A stretch of 64,000 nt of DNA from assembly GCA_949825045.1 (NCBI GenBank), contig OX463809.1:7219501-7283500 (forward strand), read 5' to 3'. Below the pieces are notes generated by a model. That model was not told the DNA's origin, made no database searches, and was given only the letters and a program-made list of their open reading frames with translations. The DNA is from Argyresthia goedartella. Lineage: Eukaryota > Arthropoda > Insecta > Lepidoptera > Argyresthiidae. Shown here one piece after another: positions 11,740-26,800 of this stretch; the first letter of the stretch is position 1; each line of letters starts with the position of its first letter. A program made the position numbers and the translations under genes.

Positions 11740-11839
11740 CCAGCGTGCGGACGAGCCAGGGCGCGACCGGCTGGTTCTGCTTCTGGTTGAACGCCGCCTC
11801 CAGCTCGTTGAGGGCCGCGTGTAGACGGTGGTTCAGCTC
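11740..11839 (-). CDS. RABGAP1: RabGAP1-like exon 22 (coiled-coil end)
   Basis: It starts after AATCAAAG and ends at a GGTAAGAG donor. It encodes ELNHRLHAALNELEAAFNQK and then APWLVRTLG, aligning with the LEHHLxxALNE...WFNRTL end of RABGAP1. It ends in phase 1, so one more short exon is needed to finish the protein. Confidence 0.85.
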
Positions 11840-14800
11840 CTTTGATTAATAAAATACAATCATTAAAATATTACGTTGAGTAACCCTATGTATGGCACAA
11901 GCATTCAATTTTTTTTAATTGTTTTTGGTCTTTATTACCTAGCCATAAGATTGAAAATTTGGTTTCATTGAAAATAATAGTAGTTGATGTGACTGCTACA
12001 TAATGGAGGGCATTCAAACTCGAGAGTGGGTTTATAAAACGAGCCGAAGGCGAGTTTCATAATAATATCACTCGAGAGTTTTAATGCCTAATTATGTACA
12101 TACACTAGTTTATCTACACGCATATCATAGGCTCACTTTGATGTGTTCAGGAACCGCATGTTCGACCGGCATTGTGGCATTGATCATTGCTCTGCAGTTG
12201 TTTAGCTTGTTCTGTAGTACCAACTTCACAGACAAACTAGGGGCGGCACGCAGGCGGGCGTCGGAATTCGAAATTTGAATGTCATAATTTGACAAATTTT
12301 GGTACATTATGGTCATAATGATCGATATTCAGATTAGAAATGAGTTTTTACCAAGAAGTTTATCGTTATGCTGGTCGTAACGTGTAGTTTTTGGACGCAG
12401 TAAAGAGGATTTATGATTTAGATAATAGAAGTTTATGTGACTGCTACATAATGGAGGGCATTAATACTCGAGAGTGGGTTTGACCGGCATTGTGGCTCTG
12501 CAGTTGCTTAGCTTGGTCTGTAGTACCAACTTCACGCAGGCGGGCGTCGGCGTTCGAAATTTGAATGTCATTACCAACTTAACACACAAACTAGGGGGGC
12601 ACGCAGGCGGGCGTCGGCGTTCGAAATTTGAATGTCAGTACCAACTTCACAGACAAACTAGGGACGGCACGCGGGTGGGCGTCGGCGTTAGAAATTCGAA
12701 TGTCATTATATGTAGAAAAACTACACATAATGACCATAATGTGTAGTTTTCCAGAAACATAACTAGTTTTTACCAAGTAGTTTAACATAATGCTGATCGT
12801 AACGTGCGGTTTTTGAACGCAGTAAAGAGGGTTTATGATACGTGTGTAGATAAACAATATTATGTGCAAACGTGGATTCGAACACAGAACTTAATATTGC
12901 GGGTCCGATATCATAACCAATTACGCCACCATATCCCAATCTTTTACTTTGTTCATTTGCTGTTAGTCGCTTCAGTTCACATCCTGGCGCTCCATTAATA
13001 TTTTAAGCTTGTCAGCTTCTTTGTATTTGAATCCTATATCGCCTTCAAGACTTTCTTCAGAGATGTATTAAATCCAGAAAATAAGCCATTAAAAGGTTCG
13101 CGGCGCTAATCAAAACAAAAAAAAACAAAGAATGAAAAAAACAATCACGAAAAAACAAATGTTTGAAAAACGCGCCAATTACAGTTTTTTTCTAGGTAGT
13201 CTCCCACTGCTGGGCAAAGGGTTACCATAACAGCCCAGTCCGCCAAAAACATCTCGAAAACAGCGATACGAGTATCGCCCTCCCGCCAGATACACAAAGT
13301 TGGCAAATTAATGAACTTAATGGTTTTTATGGCATTATTTTACGGTATTAGAAAGAAGATAGATCCGCAAAATTTTTTTCAAACTTTCAAGAAAAAGCCG
13401 GCTTAGTTTTTTTTTGATTGGGGGGGGGGGGGGGTAAAATTTCAATTAGTACGAAAAACCCAAACTATTAGTATAATGTGTGTGCCCAAACAAACATAGA
13501 ACAACAGGACAAGCTTAATAAACCCGTTTAAAAATACAGTAGGCTGTCTCGGTACATATTACGCTCGCTGTCCCTCACTCACGCGACACGTCGCTGCAGT
13601 TGCGGTCGGCTACGATACGAATTAGCACCTTTAGTGAGTGTACCTGGTTGCCGCACTGCGCCTGCACATTACGCGGCGCTGTAGTACTACAATAGGGCAG
13701 TGTGCGGCGGTGGGTACCTGGTTGCTGCACTGCGCCTGCGCGTACGCCACCTTGACCTGGGCCAGCTCCAGCTCCAGGTCTCGCACGCGCTGTCGCAGCG
13801 AGGCCGCGCCGTCGCCCGGCACCGCGCCCGGCACCGCGCCCGCCCCGCCGCCGCCGCCGCCGCCGCCGTCGGCCGCGTTAGTAGGCACTGTAAAATAGAG
13901 TCAAGAGGACGGTTTATGACACTGGGTCACGGCAAGTTCGGTCAAATGCCCATCTTTGTAGGGCTGCTCTTCCTAAGGGAGACTTTACAAATCTCGAAAA
14001 ATAAATAAAATAAAAATTTAAAAACATCTCATTGGAACTATGCCTAAGACATCGGACACGGAGAGATATGTGCTGTGAGTAATCGAGTATAGCGAAGAAG
14101 TGTGAAATCAGTTTTGAAATAGGTCTCCGAATACAATAATAAACCCTTATTTATATACAACTAGACCAACAGTTGGTGGGTTGCCGCTTTATGGTAGAAA
14201 AAAAATAGTGTTGTAGTCATACTTGGCCTATTAATTCGTTACGATTATGCGAATAATACCCATTTCTATATTAACTATTGATCGATCGATCGATTAATCG
14301 ACGTACCCACCTATTTATGTAATAGAATCGATTTGTCTTGGATTTTACCAAAAGATTTTAAGAACACTGTAAAGCTTGCCGTACATTATAGTAGTTTATG
14401 TCACTCGAGAGTTTTAATGCCTAATTATGTACAGTTACATACACTAGTTTATCTACACACATATCATAAGCTCCTTTTCATGTGTTCAGTAAACCGCATG
14501 TTTGACCGGCATTGTGACATTAATCATTGCTCTGCAGTTGTTTAGCTTGTTTTGTAGTACCAACTTCACAGAGAAACTAGGGGCGGCACGCAGGCGGGCG
14601 TCGGCGTTCGAAATTTGAATGTAATAATTCGACAAATTTTTGTACATTATGGTCATAATGTACAAATTTTCAAATAAGAAATGAGTTTTTACCAAATAGT
14701 TTTACATTATGCTGGTCTTTTAATGTACGGTTTTTAGATGTGTAGATAAAAAGTTAAAAAGGGCCAATATAACTAATCAAAAGTCATGTTGGTGTAGTTG

Positions 14801-17800
14801 TAAAAAAATCAGAGTTTAGAAATTTCTGTTACAGAATGAAATAAGATCTATTATAACGTACCTTCTTTGTTATCCTTCTGCGAAGTTTTGATGCTGCAAG
14901 TCACGCAACCGCTAACTACATCCTGGAAACAATTTATTATTTTTATTTACCAGAGTTTCACATAAACTCATCGGTACCGGACGCGTCCACGAGATATTAA
15001 ACATAATTGGCAAAGTATCGAAGTGATTATAAGATGTAAACTGTGTGAACGTATGTAAGTAGGCGTCTATCACATCTGCAGCCGATGCGCCTCCTTGCTT
15101 TCATAATAGGAGATTGTAAAGCGAATGCATAAAGGAAGCCTTTTTTACCCCGAGACATTTATATCCTCCCGAGCCGCAGGCGGACCGCATTTTGTCGTAA
15201 TCGAAGTAAAAGCAGGGTGTATAACTCGGGCATCAACGAGCCATTATACCCCTCCGCTGAACTATCCACCCTCGCCTGTCGGAGTAAAAAGGCTTCTTTT
15301 ATGCACAATTTACTATAATTGCACACAAGTAACATACCTAGTCGGTCAATAAGTACTGTCACTGACAAAATGTACGATTTTGTAACGCTAGACAGGAAAA
15401 GATAAATTGCATTAGATTTGCAAATTATTGACGATAATAATATGTAAAACAATCGGTTAACAGTGGACAGTCAAAGATGATCAAGTAATTGCTCTACACC
15501 GTTTTGGTCACTCGCTAAACACAATATTAAATATGTTCTAAGACTTACAAAACAAGAAGCTGTCAAGAATATTTCACCAATTAAAGATACAAAGAAGACT
15601 CAAGTTCGGATCACAAGAAAATAATCGGGTGACCCTTTTTAACAGACTTCAAAAAAGTAGGGGCTTCCGCCTCCTTATCAACACTCTGACCATTTTTTTA
15701 AATGTTTTTTACCTGAAAACTGGTAGGTACTATTTAGGAATCGATTTAAAAAAAAAAAGTTTGGAAGTGTGACGTGTGTGTGTGTGAGTTTGGTCCCATT
15801 TTTTTATTTGAAATTGGTCCTGTTGTTTGGTTTCTAAAGCACCTAGGTAAACGAAATTGCGTATTATTGCTTTAATGTGACTTATAAGTGGCATTTAGGT
15901 CATTGAGATGAATTCTGTCTATAAGTACCGTATATTATTACCGTCATGGTTGTTTATCTATCTAAGTATAATATTTATTTATATAAGTATGTGTATCGTT
16001 GTCTAGTGCCCAAGATACAGGGAATCCTAGTTTGGGGCTAGATCAATGTGTTTAAATAGTTTCCAAGGTATTATTATTATTAATTTATGTCGTGGAATAT
16101 GTGTGGACTTGTCTATCAGACAGACATATTTCGTAGCCTTATTTTGGCGTATTTTGACAGACATTTGCATCCAGACAAGGGAGAAAGAAATAGGGCTTGG
16201 TTTTTTTAAAGTTTTTAACTTGGTGAATTATTAGTGGTGTTTACGTTCTTTATTATTTTAATTTTATTTTATTTTACTATATTATAGTAGGACTCCCAAC
16301 AGAAGTTAAAATACATTTATTTTAGGTAAGTATGCTATTCTTAAGAACTAGGTCTAAATATAGGGAACCACAGCTTTGCAATATGGAAATCCAGCTCATA
16401 AGATATCATATATTAAATACATATTGAAGTTAATAATATGAGATTTTTTTTTTTTGAATCTTTAGTCGGTACAAGTTTCTTACTACAGAGACACATGATC
16501 ATGAAATGAGATGCAGTGCATTTTTTTTTACTTATATGCCGTGTATTCGTGTTGTATTAAGTAGACAGGTTTCGTAAGTATCGTTTTTGTTTGTATATAT
16601 AGACGACATTCGCATTTCAACCGGGAAGGAAGAGTAAGGACTTGAAGTCGGTTTTTGAAAAGTTTTTAACTTGGTGAATTATTATTAGGACAGTTATCAA
16701 AGCAGTCAAGGCATGCATTCCAAGAAATCATGCCTGAAAACAGAAATTGATGGTATTAATTAGAGGCGTGAGGAAAAAGATACAGAATGAGAACCTCAAT
16801 TCGCACACAAAAGGCACGAAAGTGATAAAATCGAGTGTTGTTGAAGTGGCCCACAATAATGCTGTTTACTGATGAACATATTTTCGTTATTAAAAATACT
16901 GCAAGAAACAAAATGATAGGCTCACAAGGTCTGCGGAAGCCTATATTACCTTTCGAGTTCAACATGGTCATCTTCCTTCGACATTCATCATTTAGTTGGG
17001 AGTCTCGTATTTTGACGAATTTCTGTATTTTTTGGGAAAAAACCTCTCAAAATAGAATGGAGCTCTTTACCCTTCTCTAGACCTGTCCATAACCTATTGG
17101 ATATAAAAATAATGAATTTTGGACGGGAACCTGTGTGCTACATCTCATACAGGGCTTGTATCACAAATAAACTATATACGAATAAAATTTCGATTTTATA
17201 AAATTTAATACAAAAAAAAAAACGTCTAGTAGTTTTGATTTTATTGGCGACCTTATCTCCTACAATGCAGAGAGATGTTCCTTCTCCGAGTACGTCGATG
17301 TCATAGCTCGCATATTCGCGCGTCGTGCAAGCCTAGTCGCCGACGTTATGTTTTTGAGTGTACTAGGGCCCGAGTCTCAAAGTCAAAGTCAAAGTGTTGT
17401 CGGTAGCACCTATTTTGTTTGGTGACTGACCCGTGGGAGCAAGCGATACACTATTGGTATTCGTTTTTCAAAAGATATCTTCACCTGCAACCGTGTAGAG
17501 ATGGTAGAGACATCGTAGAGACGTCATAGTAAGAATATTCGAGCGCCATGCGAGTCCTGAGTCAAGCAAGCCCGCTATAGAATCGCTCGCTACTCTCGGG
17601 ATTGAAGCCTCGTCGCCGTTAATGTTTTTGAGTGTTCAGCTCACCTGCAGCCGATGCACCTCCTTGTCCAGCCTCGCACAGATGGCGCGGTAGTCGCGCG
17701 CGACCGCCGCGTGATGCTCCTTCTCCTTCAGAGCCTCTTGCGACATCGCGCTGGCCTGTAACCGTGGGTCACGTCAGGATGTTGTTCACTGATGATGATG

Positions 17801-20800
17801 TGGTCCGACAGATGTCGGTCACTGCGACCGCTTCAACTTGTCGTCTGTAGACGTCGCTGGTGGGCTCGCATATGGCTTATGTCGACAAGATCCTAGCATT
17901 GCTCATTAAAGAGATGGTGGAGGCAACCGTAGCTCGAGTCTGATTCTTTGATATCACTACAGATCGCTTTCAAGTTGTCATTTTGCACGAATGAGCTGTC
18001 AAATGTTTTTGAAGATTAGCATGAACTGAACAGCAAGATTGTCATTGACATTTCAAAATTACAATCACTTTCCGAATTGCAAAACCTGTCAGAGATACAG
18101 ACGCGAGCTACTACTTGACAGTCCAAAACAATAGTGGAAAAGTGATACTAAGCACATTCATCTGATTGCTCCAACAAAAACGTCTAATGCCTCCTTCTTT
18201 GAGTATTTTAGCCACACTCTGGAGTGCCATTTGCTCTATAATTGAAGACCTCTCTGCCGCTGCGGTTGTGGCTCTGCCTACCATGCGAGAGATCTAGGGT
18301 TCGATCTCCGGCTGGTCTTGGAAAAAGCCCCCCCGGTCCTGGATGTTTAGATGAGTGCGACGTCGCTGTTTCTGGTTCCCACGACACATGGTATAGCAGG
18401 ATATAGTGTGGGGGCCAGAAGCAATGTACGTGCCTGCATACAAATGTTTATGAAATAACGCGGCCTCGACACATCTCAGACCATGCATAGAAGTAGACAC
18501 CGCAAGCACCCCCAACATCTTCGTAGCGGTTCGTAGGTGCAGAACACCTATCGTATGACACGTGGAGTCTGAAGCCCACATCCAACAATTGTCGGCCAAC
18601 CGGGTGCGCGAACAGTGGCTTGATAATAATTAGTTTGACGACCCGAATGGCCGAGTCGGCAGTGACCCTGCCTTCGAAGACAAGGGTCCCGGGTTCGAGT
18701 CCCGGTGGGGGCAAATATTTGTTTGATGAGAACGGATGTTTGAACCCTAGTCATTGTTGTTTATCTATCTAAGTATAATATTTATCTATATAAGTATGTG
18801 TATCGTTGTCTAGTACCCAACATAAAGGGAATCCTAGTTTGGGGCTAGATCAATGTGCGTAAAAAGTGTCCAAGGTATTATTATTATAATAATACAATGG
18901 TATTGGATTGGGCGCTTCATTCACTAAAGTTTTGTTTTCACTTACTACTTCTAAGTGGTTTTCTAACAGTTCCTTCTCCTCTTGCAGCTGCGAGATGATT
19001 CCCTTCAGCCGGTCGAACTCGTTGTCTATCTTCTCGCTTTCCACAGCTGCTGGAACAATTACAATGTGATGATATCACGCCTCCACGTAACTTCAATAAA
19101 TATGACCATATGATTGATAAAACGGATTGCTTCTCAATTTCAATACAAATTAAATCTCATATTCCCGTGGCATCGTACGGTATTTGTTTGAAAGGTCTTT
19201 GGGGCATTCATGGCTACGATTCAAGATACATCACGACAGCATTATGGGTAACAGTCTCTCCTCTGTATGATTCTCACAATACAGGCTTGCCTAGTGTGGG
19301 GATCACAAGTATTATTTTAGTCTAATTTTAATTTCGCGCTATAAATCCTCACATAATATGTAATTATATGAATGGTGTAATTATAGTGTTTTTTTTTATC
19401 TTGATTTGATTTTAACCCGTCAAACGTCCTATGCGCTACATAAGCGCATAACTTTTTTGGGCGGCTAGCGTCCTGTGCGCTGCATAAGCGCATAGAAAGT
19501 ATTGCAAACTTCGACGTTTTATGAATATTCACCAAGTTTCAGAATGTTCCCGGAAGTAGTCTTAGATTATGAGTAGTTTAGTTGGCAACCGTGTGATATG
19601 ATTGGAACTGACATTGAGACAGCCAAATCAGATCAAAATAAATAAAATACCAAGCCATGTCGCCATTTTGGGCAGGCGACCGGCCGCAGACTTACATTTT
19701 ATGTTTGTCAATATTTATTTATTGTGAAGTAATTACTGTGTTTTGTAATAAAATAATACATCTTATCGCTGGAGAAATTAATAGTGGTCATGTGAAAAAT
19801 GGAAAATAGTGTAAGTTTTGTGTTTGGCCCGTAAGAACGAAATATAATTAGAGGTGTCGGGGTCAAATAATGGATTCTGCAAACAGTCGATGAAAAGCCT
19901 TATCAACTTTGTTATCACATGTGAGTACTATACATAACAAGATAGGTAATTTCATAAACTTTATTATGGTACATAACATGTTAGGAAACTAATAAAATAA
20001 CCTAACAAACATATCAAATTCCTAACGCAAGTCGATTGAAAGTTTATTTTCGCCACAACCTTGGACGCGTTAGGGTCCACGAGATTCGCTGTACAGGGAC
20101 ATTCCAGAGGTAAACCTCAAAACAAACGTCAATCCCATACATTTTTGTTTTTAAATAAGTGTTGATCAGTAGTTTACTTTTTTGTGGTAAGGCCCTTAAT
20201 ATCTAATCTGTATTTGGTAGAGAGAAGATAGTTTAAACTTTACATGACACTATAGGTACTATTCTTCAAAATAGTACTGAATCATGTACCTAATATAGCC
20301 CTTTAGGATGGTTAAATTTTAGGTTAGGATGGGAACATCAAAGGAATAATGTATAAGAGTTCACCCAAAGCACACATTTAAATACTACCTATTTAAACAT
20401 TCCAGAGGTTAACACGGGAGCAATTCCGGTAGACAATGACCGCTCAGTGACAATGATGCGACGACAACGGTAAACTCAAGTTATCTTTTATCTGACGTTA
20501 GTTGTAGTCCCTTTTTCTTTGGTTTAGATTTAACTGATACCCGCAACTTCATCTGCGTGTTTCTAGGCATTATCATTTACCGAGATAACGTTACCCTCCT
20601 TCTGGTGCAGTGGAATAAAACATAAATGTTAATCTAGCTCATACAGTATCTTTTTGCTTAATTTCATTCCAATCCTTTCAGCCGTTTTAGCGTGATTGAG
20701 GCACAACACACAAACATCCAAACATCTAAACATCGCTACTTTCACATTTATAATATTAGTTGGATTTATATGATTAGCAATACGCTCAATCTATAGCATT

Positions 20801-23800
20801 AATTACCTAAAAAAAGATTCTCCAAACGCCAAATAATGGATACTAAGCGAACATTTATTGGTAATTTATGTAATTATAAAATTACATTCCACCATTAACA
20901 AAAAACGTCACAAGCTTACAAACATCCCAGATCGGGACATCTAGCTTGAATGTAAGTACATAGACAGTAAGTGCCAAGTTTATTTGGCTAGGAGCGAGCT
21001 GCCAACCCTCTCTCTCACCCCACCTTACCCTATGCGAGGAAGAGCTCGCTCAGTGCCTGTACCTGTGATGAGCTTCTCGTACTCGTCCCGGTACCGCGGC
21101 AGTCGCTTCAGCTTCACGCCGCAGGCGAGCTTCAGCAGCTGCCGCGGCGCCTCCTCCGACCGACACTTCTTCGGCAATGTCACTCTGCAAATAAAACAAT
21201 GCTTAGGAAGGTTTATTTAAAAAAACCAGTCAAGTGCAGCAGGACGTCGGACCCGAAGGGTTCCATATCATTGTACACGGAAAAACGTAAAACGACAGTC
21301 TTTTGTACGGGTGTACCTTTTTAATTTTTAATAATAAAATATTAAATACTAGGAAGGACTACAATTCAAGGCAGTACATCGAAATATTGATAAAGAGTTT
21401 TGTGTACGTAGTATTTAAGTATTGAACTATTTACTCAGGTTAACGAAACTCTTTGCTCATTGAAACCGGAGGTGGATAGAAATTGAGTAACTTATTTACA
21501 GAAATAAAATGAAAAACTTATGATAAAAAATATATTATTTATTATAATTCGAATGAGAAATTATTAATCCTATAATGACAAATAACTAAGCACAAAACTT
21601 AATAACCGCAACTAAAGATCTTTTCCGATACAGGAGAGTCCAGTTCAGTTCATCGATAAGCAAATAAAACAAAATGGCTAAGAAAATGCCCATGCAAATA
21701 ATCTCTTGCATTTTCAGCTTTCTACCTTTTTCGGTTGATTCGGTAGAGCCCGGTGACAGACGGACGGACGGACAGCGGAGGATTAGTGATAGGGTCCCGT
21801 TTGGCACCCTTGGGGTAAGGAACCCTAAAAATGAAAGCAATAATAAAATTAATGCAGGTTCTGGATTGATTACCTGAAGTACTTAAGGACGCCCTCGAAG
21901 TCGTGTGACAATAGGTCCTTGCGCGAGCGAGACAGCAGCGCGATGGCGACCTGGAACAGCGTGTCGACCCCTTGCAGCAGGAACACGTCCAGGATGTGGT
22001 ACACCTGGACACAAGGACAAAAGCTTTATACGTTATCAGCTCACAACCGCTCATTATGCAGGTCACTGGTTTATTTTCGGGTCCAAGCACCACAAGTATG
22101 ATAGATTAACACGAGAGTAAATTTTGCTAAAATAAAATATTTGTAGACAATCTAAGCCATGTAATACCAAAACTAACAATAATATCAAAGTTAACAATAA
22201 TCGTATAATATTCAATTGTGTATAGAGAAGATTCGGTAAAGATACATTTGTTAAATTTAATAATTTTTGGGACCTAAAAACAAATAAGGCCTCTTTTATC
22301 AGTTTTCGCGCCAAAATGTCAAATTGCACCCACAATTTTTGGCAATAAATTTAAGTAATTTAATCATTTATCATGCTCGTGGTCTATTCGACATCATATT
22401 TATTGCCTTATATACCTACTTACGCATTCGCTTTCCTCAGTATTGTTTTTTTTAAGGCAAAATAAACAATTTCTATTTCTATTTCTATTTCATATTCGTG
22501 AAGGGGAAAGCAATAACAAAATCAATGCATGATTTCTATTGACCAGGTCTCGTCGTTATTATACCATTTACATCGGTACTGTGGTAAAAGATCAGAGATA
22601 CCCAAGAGAATCAATGCTACGATAGTTACCAGCGGCAGCGGGAAGCGCGCAGTGAAGACGGTGAGGAACCACTGCGACGCGAACATGTGCGCCTCTACGC
22701 CCAACGACTGGAAGTGCGCCCGCAGATCCGTCAGTTGTTCCTGTGAGGGATTTAGCGAAGATGTATTTATACATAACTTACACGGTATCACACGGTATCG
22801 GTTAAATAGGTCTATCCTGTATATTAAATTATTCATATCAACCTTGGGTTTGCTGGAAGAGATCTCTATTTAGAGATAAGCATGCCTTTGTAGATGTCCT
22901 TTCTGTTTTATTATATCTTATGTCGTTTTATGTGCAATAAATATATACGAAATATACGGTAATTCAGACTATAGTCGAAACAAATAGGTATAATAATGTA
23001 AACAAAGAAATGTATGAACCATAGATCCATTTTTAACTCATTTATTAAAGACGAAAGTGGAGACATAGTTAGAAGTCGCATTTGACGTGTGACAATTCCG
23101 ACCAACAGCATCATAGGATATAAATTAGACACTAAATCCTGCATGGATTTAGTGCCTAATTCGTGTCTATTAGTGCCTCAATCTCAATAATTTGTGCCGC
23201 AATATTTTCCGAGTGATCTCAGATGAATGAAACTCTTTGCCTACTAACTCTGTGTGCAGATTGCAGTTTTTATCGAATGATTTGATGACAGCGACGTTTG
23301 TATGTATTTAGTTTTAAAAAAACGTGTTACGATCCGTTAGAACCAATTACTAACGAAAACTGAGAGATTTTGCATAATATAAATAAGATAATTGACTAGA
23401 CCCCACCTTGTCGAGATGGCCTCTCTCAAACCCAAGTGTCTGTCAAACCCAGTAACTGAGCATTCGAATGTCATGGAAACCTCATGGAATTTCTTGAGGA
23501 CGTCTCGAGATAAGAGTATACGTCCTCGAGATACCGGAGTAAGACATTATTATTATTTCAGATCTCACCACTTTATAAAACGACTTACTTGATTACATGC
23601 GTTACTTGAGATTTACAAAAGGCTGGTTTGGCCTACTGCATCGCCGTAAGGTCTAATGTCAAATGTCAATGTCTGTCTATAGGTGTACCTGCATGAGCCT
23701 GTCGAGCTGGTGCAGGCGCATGCGCAGCGCCTCGAAGTCGTCCTTGTACATGTCCCGCAGCCCGTAGGCGTACATGAGCCGCACCAGTAGACAGAACGCC

Positions 23801-26800
23801 TGCTCTTCGGGCATCTGTTGACGACATACATCTATATTCAATTGCTGCATATTTAACTGTCTCGGAAATGGCTGGGAAATCAAAATCAAATCAAAAATCA
23901 TTTATTTCCATAGGATGTTGTTACATCACTTAGATCCGTCATTACATTTTTTTGGGTGAGTTCACTAACACAATGGCGGAATCTGTGGAGAAGAGCTCAC
24001 CGAAGAAACTCCACAGTCGTCGCATCTTTTGCGTTTCCTTTTTTAAATAAAATATTGTCAAATTACAAAATGAATGCTAATTATATATCGAAACAGCCTG
24101 TTACTCAAACAATCTATTCCCATGGACATCTGTCCTCTAAGTAATCAGATATCCTATAGTAACCTTTTTTATACAATTTCTGTTTTATTATTATTTTAAA
24201 CTTGTCTAAAGGTAAGTTTTTAATATCAGTAGGGACCTTATTGTAATAGCGTATACAATTGCCGAAGGGAGGAAGAAAAGCAATTATCCATGTCTTGGAT
24301 GTTAATATGAATTTGACTATGTGACTATATATAATGGTTTATGTCTGTTTTGTGTCTCTCGTCGCGGCAAGGAAGAGTCCTGACGATAGGGAGGGATTCA
24401 AGCAGCACTCACATGTAGCAGCAGGGTCGCGGCTAGGAAGCTCAGCCCCTGGCAGTAGCCGACCTCCACATCGTAGCACGCGTATGCGCGCGCCATGCGC
24501 AGTAGAGAGTCCTGCCCCAGCCCGCCCGCCTCGCGGAAGAAGTCGTGCGCTGGGAACGTGCGCGCGATGTCGCGCTTTATCTCCGCTTCGCATGGACAGT
24601 CCTGTGAGAGCAGAGGATTGTACAAGAATCTTTCCAATTCTTCTTGCTGAGATATCACTCATCAGTTCTATTGGACGCGGCTTGCACAAGAACGAGTTTG
24701 GTGGCGTTACTCCACAATTGGCCCTCTATCAGTATACTTTTAGACGGCTATTCCAAATAATCTTACGACAAAAGTTGACCGCTGTCCTTCTCCAAGGACC
24801 AGAATTTTGGTATATTGGAGCTGTGTGGGAGGTGAGACATTCTTTATATCACCTACTGTTACATACTGGGTGGCCGTATACAAAAAAGATATCTGTCAGC
24901 CAGCACTGGTCTACCTACGCTTAACGGCGCTGATCGGCGCCAAATTTCTATACAATGTGCCTAACCAGTACCGATAAGCGCTCACCTCAACTTGTCGGTG
25001 CTGGTCGGCGCTTACAGGTGCGAGTGCGTAAGTACCTTGCTGATGAGCGTGCGGTAGGTCTCCATGAGCGAGTCGTTCTGCTCGACGCCAGCGAGCCGCA
25101 GCCACACCTCGCCACGCAGCGCCTCGGGCACGCCCACGCGCACCAGCCCGGCCAGAGCGCGCGGCCGGCAGCCCGTCCAGCTGGAGTGTTCAAATTCATT
25201 ATTCAACAAAAACTAAAACTTACAATGAAGCGACTTCTATATAACCCTATATGATTAGCAACCACGTTTTATTTATATACACCAGCTATACATTTCCAGG
25301 ATCGACACGAAAATGACCTGCGAGGACGTTGAACGTCACATCCTGGAAAAGCTGAAGAAGAATCCACCGGCTGGTCTCAAGGAGGTGAAGGTACAGATTG
25401 AGGTGTTGAAGCCAAATAGACCCAAGGAGTTCCTGTCCTTCAATCTTCGTGTGCCGGCGGCCCTCAAGACGATGTTCCTGGCCAAAGATTACTGGCCGGA
25501 GGGCATCGTTTACCGACGCTACAGGGAAGCGAGAACGAAGATTAAAATCCCTAGCTAGGTTAGATAATATTTTGTGTGTGTTTTTATAATAAATTATTTA
25601 TCTCTAGTTGTAATTTATAGATATGTGTTTTTGTTTACCTGAAATAAAGATTATTATTATTATTATTTATTTTTTGCTTTCCGAGAGCAAATGCACGATA
25701 AAATATAAAACAAATCCAAATCGCTATAGGTTTGCCTTTGTTATTCAAAGAGTTCCTTCTATTTCTCCATGATATCATCAGATCTAGACCGATGTTGATA
25801 TGTTGTTAAGGAGTACTCTTGGTCTCACCATCATCTCCAATTAACCCTTTTTATTAGGGCAAACATATATTACTTAGTAACCACAGACCACCAGTCAGAT
25901 GGACAAATGACATCATCGCCTTAGCTGGTAGGCAGTGGATGCGAGAAGCTCAGGACCGGAGTAGGTGGCGTGGTAAAGAAGCGGCCTATACCCAGCAGTG
26001 GGTGAATGTGGCTGATTTATTAAACCGTATCTAAGTAATCATATTGCAACCTGTGCAATCCCTAGAATTGAGCAGTTCCGGTGGGCATCTGTGGACTTCG
26101 TAGGTAATCAGTTCCATCAAAATGAAACATCCCGGGAGGAAGTGCACGAGTTAAAATGAAAAATAAAATAAAATCGCTGTAGATTGTCTATTTGAAGAGT
26201 TCCCTCGATTTCTCCAGGAACCCATCATCAGATCCTAACCTCAATGCGACCAATCGGAATGTAAACCCTTTTAAACAGTACAACTAATTTTCAAATCAGT
26301 TTAGCCGTCTTCGAGAAATTGTTAAATACAAATAATAATAACAAAAATAAAAACATCTTAAAAAAGATTATTGACCCGATGTATTGATAACCTTCCTCAT
26401 TTTTTAAGTCCGAACGCTAAAAATAACATACATACATATGCTCACGCCTATTTCCCGGAAGAGGGGTAGGCAGAGACCAAAGACCTCCACCTGCTACGAT
26501 CCTGGCGTACATCTCCCGCTTCCTCAACATTCATAAGTCTCTTCATGCAAGCTCGCCGGTTACGGGTACTTCGTATTTGCCCCTTCACTAACAAATCGCC
26601 GATATGGTCCTTATAGGACCTTCTAGGGCGTCCCCGACCGACGGCTCCTTTCACACGCGCTGTATAAATATGTTTCGTCATCTCCTTTCATTCATCCTTT
26701 CAACGTGACCAAACCATCTATGCTGGCCTTTTTCGATCCTTGTCACTATATCTTCTCTCAATCCACAGCGTTCCCTCAGAACTTCATTCTTCAATATATC

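Noticed and set aside
13638..13898. Plus-strand frame with a long proline run
   Set aside because: It is the reverse of the glycine/alanine-rich codons in exon 21.
18637..18712. A tRNA gene with clear A and B boxes
   Set aside because: The same sequence with a common body and ATT tail recurs at 50481 and 58189, so it is a SINE head, not a tRNA gene.
24339..24924. Long open frames on both strands around exon 13 (116 and 196 codons)
   Set aside because: They are shadows of GC-rich exon 13; only the minus frame giving the TBC fingers is supported by splice phases.
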